This document shows, piece after piece, positions 1 through 10,500 of a stretch of 64,000 nucleotides of DNA. Below the pieces are notes generated by a model. That model saw only the letters and a list, made by a program, of their open reading frames with translations. It was not told the DNA's origin and searched no databases. Every line of letters begins with the position of its first letter. The stretch's first letter is position 1. The DNA comes from Edaphochlamys debaryana (taxonomy: Eukaryota > Chlorophyta > Chlorophyceae > Chlamydomonadales): positions 1 through 64,000 of the forward strand of contig JAEHOE010000089.1 of NCBI GenBank assembly GCA_016858145.1, read 5' to 3'. A program made the position numbers and the translations under genes.

Positions 1-132
1 CCCTCGCATCCCTCCCTGGGCCCTCCCCCCAACGCCCCCAATCCCCACCCTCTCCCCTCCACTCCTCATCCCCCCACTCCACCCCCCGGCGCGATCCCAC
101 TCAGCAACAAACACCCCACTCCACCTCCCCAG

Positions 133-1729
133 ACCTCGGACGGCCCCGACGCCTCTGCCGCCGCCCTGGCGCCCTCCGAGGTGGAGGCGCTGCGCTTCCG
201 CTCGCCTGCGGCCCCCCCGCGTGGACGCCGACCGCAAGGGCGCCACCGCTACGTCCATAGACGTGGTGTTCAACGAGGACATCCTGAGGGCGGCGCAAGG
301 CGGCGAGGCGGCTCAAGGTGGGGTGGCGTTGGGGGGGTCGGGGGGGCAGGGGGCATAGGGTAGGGAAGGGCGGGAAGGCCGTGGAGGGGCGGGGAGGCCG
401 GGGGCTGAGGGTGGAAGGGGCTGAGGAAGGGAAGGGGCAGGGGAAGGACGAAGGGGGGATCCCTAGACGGAAGATTGAATTGCGTGTCCTCTCGTTATGG
501 TCGCCCGCCTTGTCCCCTCACCGGTTCCTCGCCCCTGCCCCCGCTCCCCCCTTTACCCCCACCCCCCTCCCCCCCTCCCTCATCCCCACCCCCAAGGTGT
601 TCGTGATTTGAGATGTGCCTGGGCTGGGTGGCCAAGAAGCTGGCGCCGAGCTGGACCCCAGATACAAGCTGCCCAAGATGCGGTACAAGGGGGAGGTGGT
701 GGCGACGCAGCGCATCCGGGCGGACGACAAGTGGGTGATGCGGGAGGGGGGGGTGGGGGAGGGGGGGAGGTTGGAGTGAGCTTGAGCGAGGAGACCATCA
801 ATCGCCAGTGGAGAGGGCGAAAGGGGAAGGAAGAGCGAGCGGGAGGGGAGCGAGGAAGCCGGAGGGGCAGGAGTGGAGGAAGGCAAAGCCGGCTGGTGGG
901 CAGGGGCGCGGGAGGCAGGGGCAGGTGCACTGGGCGGGGGAGGAGCGGCCGCAAGTGCAGGTGCCGGGTCCCACCGGGTGCCGTGATTCGCTACGCATCT
1001 CCCACCCTCACCTTCGACTCAAACCCAACCCCACACCCTCACCCCCACCCTCACCTCCACCCCCCACCCCCAGGCGCAAGGCCCTGGTCACGGTGCTGCC
1101 CCAGGTGGAGGAGGAGCCGTCCTTCGCGCTGCGGACCAAGAAGGCGCCCGCGCCGCCGCCCGTGGGCCCCGCCGCCCCCACCACCTCCACCGCCGCCACC
1201 CTCCGCCACTGCCCCTGCCGCATCCGCATCGGGACAGCCGGGAGCGCCCCGCCCGCAGCGGCGGCCGGGGCCGGCCGGGGCCCAGCAGCTTCGCGTTCGG
1301 GGCAGCGGGTGGCAAGGCTGGGCGGCGGCGGGGTCGCCAGCGCCGCGGGTCAAGGTCGAGTACGAGGGGCGGCCGGTGGAGTGGATCCGGGTGACCGTGG
1401 ATCTGGATCTGGATCCGGGGCGAGCCGGGTCGGGGCCAGGATCCTGCGGCGTACCGGAGGGTTGACGGTGGAAGTGGCGGGGCGAGCGTGTTCGTGCGGC
1501 CGGGGCTGGGGAGGGCCGAGGTGGTGGTCCCCCTGCAGTTCGCGGCCTCGGCCGAGGGAGCACAGCCGCGTGTGAGCCGCTCCCGGGCGGTACGGCAGGG
1601 GTGCGGCTCGTCGTACGGCTGCCGTACAGGTCGTTGGACGAGCATCTGGCGGACGCTCGCGCGCAGGCGCCACTGGCGTTCGGGCAGCTCGGCCTCGCCA
1701 GCTCCTCTCTGCTGGAGCTGGAGCCGTGA
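133..1729 (+). CDS. PIH1-domain protein (dynein assembly / R2TP co-chaperone family), 3' part, frame-disrupted
   Basis: Family role (known): PIH1 proteins work with HSP90/R2TP-like complexes, and several pre-assemble axonemal dynein arms in the cytoplasm. Seen: exon 133-317 encodes SIDVVFNEDILRAA; exon 597-730 encodes ELDPRYKLPKMRYKG, matching the conserved end of the PIH1 domain. From 1074 on, the sequence encodes RKALVTVLPQVEEEPSFALR, then a linker, then a CS-like region (PRVKVEYEGRPVEWIRVTVD near 1346) ending FGQLGLASSSLLELEP and TGA at 1727-1729. The 597-730 and 1074 exons join in phase (AA|G). Odd: the frame must shift near 211-222, 628-650, between 1220 and 1330, and near 1595-1602, and TGA 609-611 lies in frame. 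Most breaks fall in G/C runs. This is either a decaying copy or uncorrected sequence indels. The 5' part lies outside the window. Subfamily (MOT48-, PIH1D1- or Ktu-like) not decided. Confidence 0.6.
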
Positions 1730-4043
1730 GCGGGGAGGAGGGATTAAATGGGGCGGGAAGGGAGGTGCGCACTAAATCGTGTGCATAGATAAGGATGGTC
1801 GGTCGCTGTGGAGTCGAACAGGGGCGGAGTACTGGAGTGGAACAGGGGCGGGAGAGTGTTCGGAAGTTTGTACCGGTAGGCCCTGAAACTGTCCATGCTC
1901 TTCTTTCTGTCGTTCCCCTCGGGTCACACTGGTCGTAAAGCATTAGCGCTAGGCAGTGCTGGTATATATCAGTGGTATCTTCAACTCAGGGGGCTTCTGG
2001 GTGAGAACCAATAAGAAATGGGTCTCACAGGGGGCTGGTCTATCTGGCTCCATGCCCAGAAGAGTTGGCGCCCCTCGATCGGGACCCTCTTCTGGACATT
2101 GCTTGGGCACGAGGGGCGAGAGTGGATTGCGGGTGGAGAACATTGGGGCAAGCAAACAGCATAGGACGGGCGGAGGGGCTGGGTAGCTTAGCAATCGCAC
2201 ACTCGGAAGACTGGAAGGCCAGCTTACACCAGGCGGAGAAGAAGTGGGTCTCGTGCAAGTTTTGCTTATGATAAGGGCTCCGCACGAAGGCGTTTTGGCA
2301 AATTTCGTGCAGGGTCACGAAGGATAGATTCTCCCCTTGAGACCCATGTTCCATGTGCCCATGTACCGAAGGTCATGGCCCTGCTGACCCCCTTTCGGGC
2401 ATCTGGGCCAAGCTGAGGTAGGAATACTTTCCGACAAGGCTATCATGCTGACGCCGCCGGGGGGGTAGGACCTTCCCAGACATACATCATGCCTCATCTG
2501 GCAAGAACTTGCCGTGAGGAGCCCAATCCGCTTTAAAATGGAGGATTGATTGCAAAGTTATGGGGGCCCAAAGTTAGTTCTCGGTCGGTCGTCGGTCAGG
2601 GGGGGTCGGGGAACTTTGGGCGGGGCGGCACGGCAACTTTGTCACCGCGGCGTAGAGCAGCTCCAGCATCATCCCACACGCCCTGAGCATGCAGCAAGGT
2701 AAGCTTTCATGCTGGTGAGTCATTCGTACCTTTCCAGCGGTGTTATGGGGGGGGGAGCGGTGGGACAGGTCGGCATGCCGACCCCGGGCACACCCGCGGC
2801 CACCCGAAGGCGTCTCCCACGTGTTCCCAGAAGGTCACCTTCCACTCCCGCGCATCACACCACACAATACTTGCAAAGCATGGCCCTATTACCGCCCTTT
2901 GGTGCCGAGCCGGTGGTCAGTGGACGGGTCGGGGTCCATACATGGCATGGTCAACTGTACCCGACCAACCTGGGCCACCAGGAGTGCTCTGCGCGCCTAC
3001 GGATAGTGCACGAGGCCAGCAGTCCAGCGAAACGCGAATGACATTAAGTGGCGTACGTACAGGCCATGTACGGCAGTGTCGTACACTGTGCGGGTCGGTC
3101 GGTCGTCGGTGCCGGGGGGTCGGGGGATTTGGGGGCATGATATCGGGGAACTTTGTTTGTACCCCCCCCCCCCTGGCCGCACCGCACAGTGCCTCCTGTG
3201 CCCCCTCAGCTCTGCAAGGATAGGGGTCAAGGTTCCTGTGCGGGGAACACTTTCTGACGAGGGGCCCTAGCGCGCGCAGGGCACGACTGTGCCAGCTGCA
3301 AGACGGGCAAAGCCCAACTTTCGTGCACATGTGCTGACAAGGGTGGCTGCCTCAACGCAGGAAAATGGCTGAGCCCCGTGGTCCCCCCCAGGGGGCACAA
3401 TGTTCGAGTCTGGCTCCGTGCACCCCTCAACCCGTCTCCCACACAGCCCGCCACGGAATGCGCAGGGGGTACTTTTCGGTCACAGCCAAGAGCCAAGGAA
3501 ACGGCAGGAAGATAGCAGCACTGGGCATGCAGCCTAACCGCGGCTTGCGCTCAAGGCCAGGGGTGAGGGCAGGTCGTGCAGCTTGGCATCAGGCGGAGAA
3601 AAATTTGGGCATGCTCCGGCAAGGGTCATGTTCCCGCGATGTCTAATGGTTTCGGGCGTCCCAGGGGTGGGCACTGGCGCTGGGCAAGAGCCGGCTAATC
3701 CTGACGGGGCCATGAGGGCAGGGACCTCACTGGCGTCCAGCTCAGGCGCCCAGCCCTTCGCTTGGTCGAAGGCTTCAAGCAATGCCCAGCTGTGCCGCAT
3801 GCCGGAGGCAGCGTGCTAGGGGCCTGGCGCCCGGGCCACCCCGACCCAACACCAACCAACCACAACCGCACCTATGCCGCTCAAGAGACTCCCAGCCCTG
3901 GATTGTGGTATCGTGAACCGGCATTCTAAGTCCACCGCTCACCGCAGCAACACTACTTGGTGGCTCAACAGTTGGGGTCTTTGCAGCTGAGGTGCCAGGT
4001 CCCCAGCCTGCTGCCCCGATCCCCAGCAAGCAGTAAGCAACCC
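1730..4043. other. Gene-free stretch with diverged repeats
   Basis: No coding segment with splice signals was found here. The DNA is less GC-rich than the genes. It contains related pieces: a GTCGGTCGGTCGTCGGT-type tract followed by a G-run and GGGGAACTTTG occurs near 2583-2615 and again near 3093-3155. The phrase AGGCGGAGAA recurs near 2231 and 3590. A short direct repeat around GAACAGGGGCGG lies at 1816-1850. These look like remnants of dispersed repeats of unknown class. Confidence 0.45.
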
Positions 4044-5150
4044 CACCGGCTGGCCGGCCTGAGCATGCTCAGTGGAATGACCGGCCAGCCGGTGTTGAGC
4101 ATGCTCAAGTAGCGCCGTGGCCAAATCGCTTCCTATCCTCATGCATGGATGCAGGACAGTGTAAGAATGCTGTTTGCAGCTTGGGGGCCGAGTATCTGAG
4201 GCCTGGAGGCCCCGAGCACGCGGTTACAAGGCATGCCGTACACCCTGAGCATGAGCCGAGCACGCCACCTGCACGAGCGCTCCTTCGCGCTCCAAAACGC
4301 CCATGGTGCAGCGTAGGGTACAGTGGTCCACGCTGGAGTGTCTGGGGCCGGTTACGCGTAGCTAAGCAGGGTTCCAGAGGTCGAGCATGCTTGCTGCCCC
4401 GCTTCTGGGAAGCCATGCTCGAGGGTCCAGAGCGCTGCGCTTCCTCCTCTACCGCTCGCAGTACCTTGCAGTAACCTTACGCAAGCCCTATACGCTTGAA
4501 CTCCGCAGTTCCGGTGCTCCTGAAGGCCTGAGCATCGTGCTGAGCATCCCACCGGTGTGAGCATGCTCAGCCCTGCCGTACGGATGCTGGGAAGCCGTGC
4601 TCGAGAGCCCAGAGGGCTGCGCTTCTTGCTCCACCCGCTCGCATTACCTTTCACAACCCTTGTGCAACCCTTCTGCGCTTGCGCCCTGCAGTTTACATGC
4701 TCCTGGAGGCCTGAGCACGTCGCCGAGCACCGCACCGGCGTGAGCATGCTCAGCCTGCTGTACGGATGCTGGGAAGCCGTGCTCGAGGGCCCAGAGGGCT
4801 GCGCTTCTTCCTCCACCGCTCGCATTACCTTTCACAACCCTTGTGCAACCCTTCTGCGCTTGCGCCCTGCAGTTTACATGCTCCTGGAGGCCTGAGCACG
4901 TCGCCGAGCACCGCACCGGTGTGAGCATGCTCAGCCTGCCGTACGGATGCTGGGAAGCCGTGCTCGAGGGCCCAGAGGGCTGCGCTTCTTGCTCCACCGC
5001 TCGCATTACCTTTCACAACCCTTGTGCAACCCTTCTGCGCTTGCGCCCTGCAGTTTACATGCTCCTGGAGGGCCTGAGCACCGCACCGTCGTGAGCATGC
5101 TCGGCCTGCCGTACGGATGCTGGGAAGCCGTGCTCGAGGGCCCAGAGGGC
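4044..5150 (+). repeat. Left inverted arm of the foldback-like element
   Basis: The arm starts with a terminal hairpin: CACCGGCTGGCCGG (4044-4057) is the exact reverse complement of CCGGCCAGCCGGTG (4081-4094), with the palindrome TGAGCATGCTCA between them. From about 4386 the arm is made of tandem subrepeats beginning GAGCATGCT and continuing through GGATGCTGGGAAGCCGTGCTCGAG. Subrepeat starts lie near 4386, 4558, 4741, 4922 and 5092. The reverse complement of the outer arm and first subrepeats is found in the right arm. Confidence 0.65.
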
Positions 5151-5609
5151 GGACTCCAATCCAACGCTTGCAGCACCTTGCAAGACCCGCCCTTGCGCGA
5201 CCTCTGGCTGGCATTCACTCCATACCCTGTAGCCGCACGCTAAGCAGGCCCACTGCTGCCTAGCTGTGCTAGCTGCAACCCTCAGCTACGATCGCTGCTG
5301 TAGGCGCCGAGCGCTTCAGGCTGGTCTTCATGTTGCTATTGCCACCTGCTGGGACGTGCAGCCCAGCGCCCCGTGCCCTCATCACTCGCAGTCTGGTTCA
5401 TACTTTACAATACAACTGGTCAGACACGCACATGGCGTTTCTCAACGCCCCCATCCGAAGACCGCTGTCATAGCAATGCCTTGGTCACTGTGTCCCTATC
5501 AGTCCTCGCCCATCCCCCTACACTGCTTGTTCCCTACTCTCCCAGCCTCCCAGCCTGTTCGTTTCCCTACTCTCCCAGCCTTCCCCCGCCTGCGGCGGAG
5601 GACCTACCG

Positions 5610-5886
5610 CGCCTCCCGCCGCCGCCGCAGCATCAAGCCCCAGCTCCACTCCCAGCCTCCGCCGCCGTGCTCTTGGCCGGCGCTAGTTGCCCCCGCCGGC
5701 GGCAGAGACAGGCGCGAGCAAGGCGCATGCGCGCCTGAGCCCCTCAGCGCCTCCCGCCGCCGCCGCCGCATCAAGGCCCAGCTCCGCTCCCAGCCTCCGC
5801 CGCCGTGCCCTCGGCCGGCGCTAGGTGCCCCGCCGGCGGCAGAGACAGGCGCGAGCACGGCGCATGCGTGCCTGAGCCCCTCAGCG
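5610..5886. repeat. Tandem duplication (about 137-138 bp x2) in the element centre
   Basis: Two adjacent copies start with CGCCTCCCGCCGCCGCCGC at 5610 and 5748; a third truncated start is at 5885. They share CCCAGCCTCCGCCGCCGTG, the GGCAGAGACAGGCGCGAGCA block and GCCTGAGCCCCTCAG, with scattered substitutions. This GC-rich segment lies between the two inverted arms. Confidence 0.6.
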
Positions 5887-6532
5887 CCTCCAGGAGCACT
5901 GGAACTGCGGGGTTCAAGTGCAGAGGGATCGCATAATGGAAACACAAGGTATTGCAAGCGTTGGAGCAAGAAGCGCAGACCTCTGGGCCCTCGAGCACGG
6001 CTTCCCAGCATCCGTACTGCAGGCTGAGCATGGTGCCGTGCTCAGGCCTGCAGGGGCCTACAACCTGCAGGGCGCAAGTGCAGAGGGGTTCCGTAACGGT
6101 AACATAAGGTGTTGCGAGCATTGGAGCAGGAACCTACCGCAGACCTCTGGACCCTCGAGCATGGCTTCCCAGAAGCGGGGCAGCAAGCATGCTCGACCTC
6201 TGGAACCCTGATTAGCTACGCGTAACCGGCCCCAGACACTCCAGCGTGACCACTGTACCCTACGCTGCACCATGGGCGTTTTGGAGCGCGAAGGAGCGCT
6301 CGTGCAGGTGGCGTGCTCGGCTCATGCTCAGGGTGTACGGCATGCCTTGTAACCGCGTGCTCGGGGCCTCCAGGCCTCAGATACTCGGCCCCCAAGCTGC
6401 AAACAACGTTCTCGCACTGTCCTGCATCCATACATGTGGTTAGGAAGCGATTTGGCCACGGCGCTACTTGAGCATGCTCAACACCGGCTGGCCGGTCATT
6501 CCACTGAGCATGCTCAGGCTGGCTAGCCGGTG
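5886..6532 (-). repeat. Right inverted arm of the foldback-like element
   Basis: Read on the minus strand, this arm begins with the same hairpin (6482-6532, one half slightly diverged as GGCTAGCCGGTG). It then runs through the same CTTGGGGGCCGAGTATCTGAGG and CGTAGCTAAGCAGGGTTCC blocks as the left arm and into inverted GATGCTGGGAAGC subrepeats near 5990-6180. It is shorter than the left arm because it holds fewer subrepeats. Confidence 0.6.
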
Positions 6533-6869
6533 CACTTTCTAACTCCAGCGACGCTATACATCTAGCAACATGCATACGTCCGCAGCCAGTGGACGCGCCG
6601 TCCCCTGCTGAGCTCTTGTATATCCCAGCACAACTTATGCCATCACGGCACAGCCCAATCGACCTACAAAGTGCTCCAACGGTCGGAGCTGCGGGAGCGT
6701 GGAGGTGCCGGAAGGCGTGTGCACCGCCTGCAGTGCTGTACGGCATGCGCCTGTACGGCCGTGGGTGGCAAGGGGTGCGCCTATGTTAGGGGAAGGAATC
6801 GGGGCGGTTGGGCCGGGGAGGGCGCGCTCCGGCGGGCCTACCCAGGCCAGATCATGGTAGCGTGAGCAC

Positions 6870-6950
6870 GGTGCGTGATTTGCTGAAGGCTCTGCTGACT
6901 GCGCTGCTGACCGCTCTGCAGACCACTCTGCAGACCGCTCTGCTGGAGGG
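6870..6950. repeat. Short CTGCTGACNGCT tandem repeat
   Basis: About six imperfect copies of a 12-bp unit (CTGCTGACCGCT, drifting to CTGCAGACCACT) run from about 6882 to 6945. The repeat is in frame on both strands by chance of its length. No start context or splice signal supports a gene here. Confidence 0.5.
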
Positions 6951-7075
6951 TCTGGTTCCCACCCAGCTGGAGGGGATTACGGGCAGAGAAGTTGCGACGA
7001 CTGGGAGAGGGCCCGCCGTAGCTGGTCTCCGGGCGCCCAAAGGCAGCTGAGCCAGGGGGCATCCGCTATCGTCGG

Positions 7076-7272
7076 TCAGTCCGTTAACGGCCGGGAAACG
7101 GATGACTTGAACCGTTATCGTCCGATCTAATCCGTTATCGCCCGATCTTGTCCGTTATCGCCCGATCTAAACCGTTTCTGGGGGGGGAAAACGGACGGGC
7201 GCCGTGGGGGAAACCTGGGGAAACGGACCGGCCTTGCCGGGGGCAGCCGTTATCGCCCGATTTATCCGTTTC
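7076..7272. repeat. CCGTTATCG motif cluster, left of satellite
   Basis: The 17-mer CCGTTATCGCCCGATCT or close variants occurs three to four times, separated by 2-8 bases, together with repeated AAACGGA(C/T). A related cluster sits at 41416-41640 on the other side of the satellite array. Class and function are unknown; it may be the end of a mobile element or a protein-binding array. Confidence 0.55.
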
Positions 7273-7344
7273 AACCCTGGACGACCTCAATTGTATCAAG
7301 CACTGCTCATTGCAAGCATACTGATACGCTTACAGAGGCTGAAA

Positions 7345-7545
7345 GGCACCAGCGCGTCTAGGGACGCACCTTGGTGAAATCACCATCGCGACGCACCCCA
7401 GCAAACGGCGCGATATCGGACGCCCAGCATGCTTTCACTGCTCATTTACATCTCCTTGGTAATGGCTGGGGGCCGCACTCGAGTCGCAAGGCACCAGCGC
7501 GTCTGGAGCCGGACCTTGGTGAAATCACCATCGCGACGCACCCAT
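7345..7545. repeat. Pair of 55-bp direct repeats next to the array
   Basis: GGCACCAGCGCGTCT followed by ACCTTGGTGAAATCACCATC and GCGACGCACCC occurs at 7345-7399 and again at 7490-7543, 145 bp apart. It lies between the motif cluster and the first satellite monomer. Confidence 0.55.
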
Positions 7546-10500
7546 GCGACACCGGACGTCTAAGGGCTCAAGCCCTAGCCAAGTCCCATGCGGGACCGGT
7601 TTCGCAAACTGAAAACCCCGATGTTGGCAGGCCGGGAACCGTCGGGAGGAGGGCGGGCAGGCTTGGCGCGGCGGCGGCTCCGCAGCTCCGGACCCCACCG
7701 GCCCCCGAGCCACCCGCCGGAGCGCGCAGGCACTTCTCGCCCCTAGCCCCCCCCATATCCTCACCGCCATAGCCTTTTCACCCTTGTGCACATGATGTGA
7801 TCATATGCAAGGCCGTTGGCAGGCCCGTAACCGGTGGGAGGAGGGCGGGCAGGCTTGGCGCGGCGGCGGCTCCGCAGCTCCGGACCCCACCGGCCCCCGA
7901 GCCACCCGCCGGAGCGCGCAGGCACTTCTCGCCCCTAGCCCCCCCCCATATCATCACCACGATAGCCTTTTCACCCTTGTGCACATGACATGATCATATG
8001 CAAGGCTGTTGGCAGGCCCGTAACCGGCGGGAGAGGGGCGGGCAGGCTTGGCGCGGCGGCGGCTCCGCAGCTCCGGACCCCACCGGCCCACAAGCCACCC
8101 GCCGGAGCGCGCAGGCACTTCTCGCCCCTAGCCCCCCCCATATCATCACCACCATAGCCTTTTTACCCTTGTGCACATGATATGATCATATGCAAGGCTG
8201 TTGGCAGGCCCGTAACCGGTGGGAGGAGGGCGGGTAGGCTTGGCGCGGCGGCGGCTCGCTCCGCAGCCCCGGACCCCCGCCGGCCCACAAGCCACCCGCC
8301 GGAGCGCGCAGGCACTTCTCGCCCCTAGCCCCCCCCCATATCATCACCACGATAGCCTTTTCACCCTTGTGCACATGATGTGATCATATGCAAGGCCGTT
8401 GGCAGGCCCGTAACCGGTGGGAGGAGGGCGGGCAGGCTTGGCGCGGCGGCGGCTCCGCAGCTCCGGACCCCACCGGCCCCCGAGCCACCCGCCGGAGCGC
8501 GCAGGCACTTCTCGCCCCTAGCCCCCCCCCCATATCATCACCACCATAGCCTTTTCACCCTTGTGCACATGATATGATCATATGCAAGGCTGTTGGCAGG
8601 CCCGTAACCGGCGGGAGAGGGGCGGGCAGGCTTGGCGCGGCGGCGGCTCCGCAGCTCCGGACCCCACCGGCCCACAAGCCACCCGCCGGAGCGCGCAGGC
8701 ACTTCTCGCCCCTAGCCCCCCCCATATCATCACCACCATAGCCTTTTTACCCTTGTGCACATGATATGATCATATGCAAGGCTGTTGGCAGGCCCGTAAC
8801 CGGTGGGAGGAGGGCGGGTAGGCTTGGCGCGGCGGCGGCTCGCTCCGCAGCCCCGGACCCCCGCCGGCCCACAAGCCACCCGCCGGAGCGCGCAGGCACT
8901 TCTCGCCCCTAGCCCCCCCCCATATCATCACCACGATAGCCTTTTCACCCTTGTGCACATGACATGATCATATGCAAGGCTGTTGGCAGGCCCGTAACCG
9001 GCGGGAGAGGGGCGGGCAGGCTTGGCGCGGCGGCGGCTCCGCAGCTCCGGACCCCACCGGCCCACAAGCCACCCGCCGGAGCGCGCAGGCACTTCTCGCC
9101 CCTAGCCCCCCCCATATCATCACCACCATAGCCTTTTTACCCTTGTGCACATGATATGATCATATGCAAGGCTGTTGGCAGGCCCGTAACCGGTGGGAGG
9201 AGGGCGGGTAGGCTTGGCGCGGCGGCGGCTCGCTCCGCAGCCCCGGACCCCCGCCGGCCCACAAGCCACCCGCCGGAGCGCGCAGGCACTTCTCGCCCCT
9301 AGCCCCCTCCATATCCTCACCGCCATAGCCTTTTCACCCTTGTGCACATGATATGATCATATGCAAGGCTGTTGGCAGGCCCGTAACCGGCGGGAGGAGG
9401 GCGGGCAGGCTTGGCGCGGCGGCGGCTCGCTCCGCAGCTCCGGACCCCACCGGCCCCCGAGCCACCCGCCGGAGCGCGCAGGCACTTCTCGCCCCGTAGC
9501 CCCCCCCCATATCATCACCACCATAGCCTTTTCACCCTTGTGCACATGATATGATCATATGCAAGGCCGTTGGCAGGCCCGTAACCGGTGGGAGGAGGGC
9601 GGGCAGGCTTGGCGCGGCGGCGGCTCCGCAGCTCCGGACCCCACCGGCCCACAAGCCACCCGCCGGAGCGCGCAGGCACTTCTCGCCCCTAGCCCCCCCC
9701 ATATCATCACCACCATAGCCTTTTACCCTTGTGCACATGATATGATCATATGCAAGGCTGTTGGCAGGCCCGTAACCGGTGGGAGGAGGGCGGGTAGGCT
9801 TGGCGCGGCGGCGGCTCGCTCCGCAGCCCCGGACCCCCGCCGGCCCACAAGCCACCCGCCGGAGCGCGCAGGCACTTCTCGCCCCTAGCCCCCTCCATAT
9901 CCTCACCGCCATAGCCTTTTCACCCTTGTGCACATGATATGATCATATGCAAGGCTGTTGGCAGGCCCGTAACCGGTGGGAGGAGGGCGGGTAGGCTTGG
10001 CGCGGCGGCGGCTCGCTCCGCAGCCCCGGACCCCCACCGGCCCACAAGCCACCCGCCGGAGCGCGCAGGCACTTCTCGCCCCTAGCCCCCTCCATATCCT
10101 CACCGCCATAGCCTTTTCACCCTTGTGCACATGATATGATCATATGCAAGGCTGTTGGCAGGCCCGTAACCGGCGGGAGGAGGGCGGGCAGGCTTGGCGC
10201 GGCGGCGGCTCGCTCCGCAGCTCCGGACCCCACCGGCCCACAAGCCACCCGCCGGAGCGCGCAGGCACTTCTCGCCCCTAGCCCCCCCCATATCCTCACC
10301 GCCATAGCCTTTTCACCCTTGTGCACATGATATGATCATATGCAAGGCCGTTGGCAGGCCCGTAACCGGTGGGAGGAGGGCGGGCAGGCTTGGCGCGGCG
10401 GCGGCTCCGCAGCTCCGGACCCCACCGGCCCACAAGCCACCCGCCGGAGCGCGCAGGCACTTCTCGCCCCTAGCCCCCCCCATATCATCACCACCATAGC

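Larger units (their letters stand above)
4044..6532. mobile_element. Foldback-like element with long inverted arms
   Basis: The outer 430 bp at 4044-4474 reappear inverted at about 6100-6532: both ends carry CACCGGCTGGCCGG, TGAGCATGCTCAGTGGAATG, the TTGAGCATGCTCAAGTAGCG block and the same following sequence. Inside the arms are tandem subrepeats of about 170-183 bp, at least four on the left and two or three inverted on the right. A unique centre of about 650 bp lies between 5231 and 5885. Long inverted arms built from tandem subrepeats are the hallmark of Foldback-type DNA transposons (known). No transposase reading frame is visible, so this copy would be non-autonomous. No convincing target-site duplication was found at the two boundaries. 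An alternative is a local inverted duplication of a satellite-like sequence. Confidence 0.6.

Noticed and set aside
497..1465. 322-residue plus-strand open frame as one gene
   Set aside because: It runs through introns and GC-rich non-coding DNA and is out of frame with the conserved PIH1 segments.
4145..6746. Similar proteins (AGQCKNAVCSLGAEYLRPGG and its twin) on opposite strands as a gene pair
   Set aside because: They are the translation of the inverted arms of the foldback-like element; the similarity is explained by the DNA repeat.
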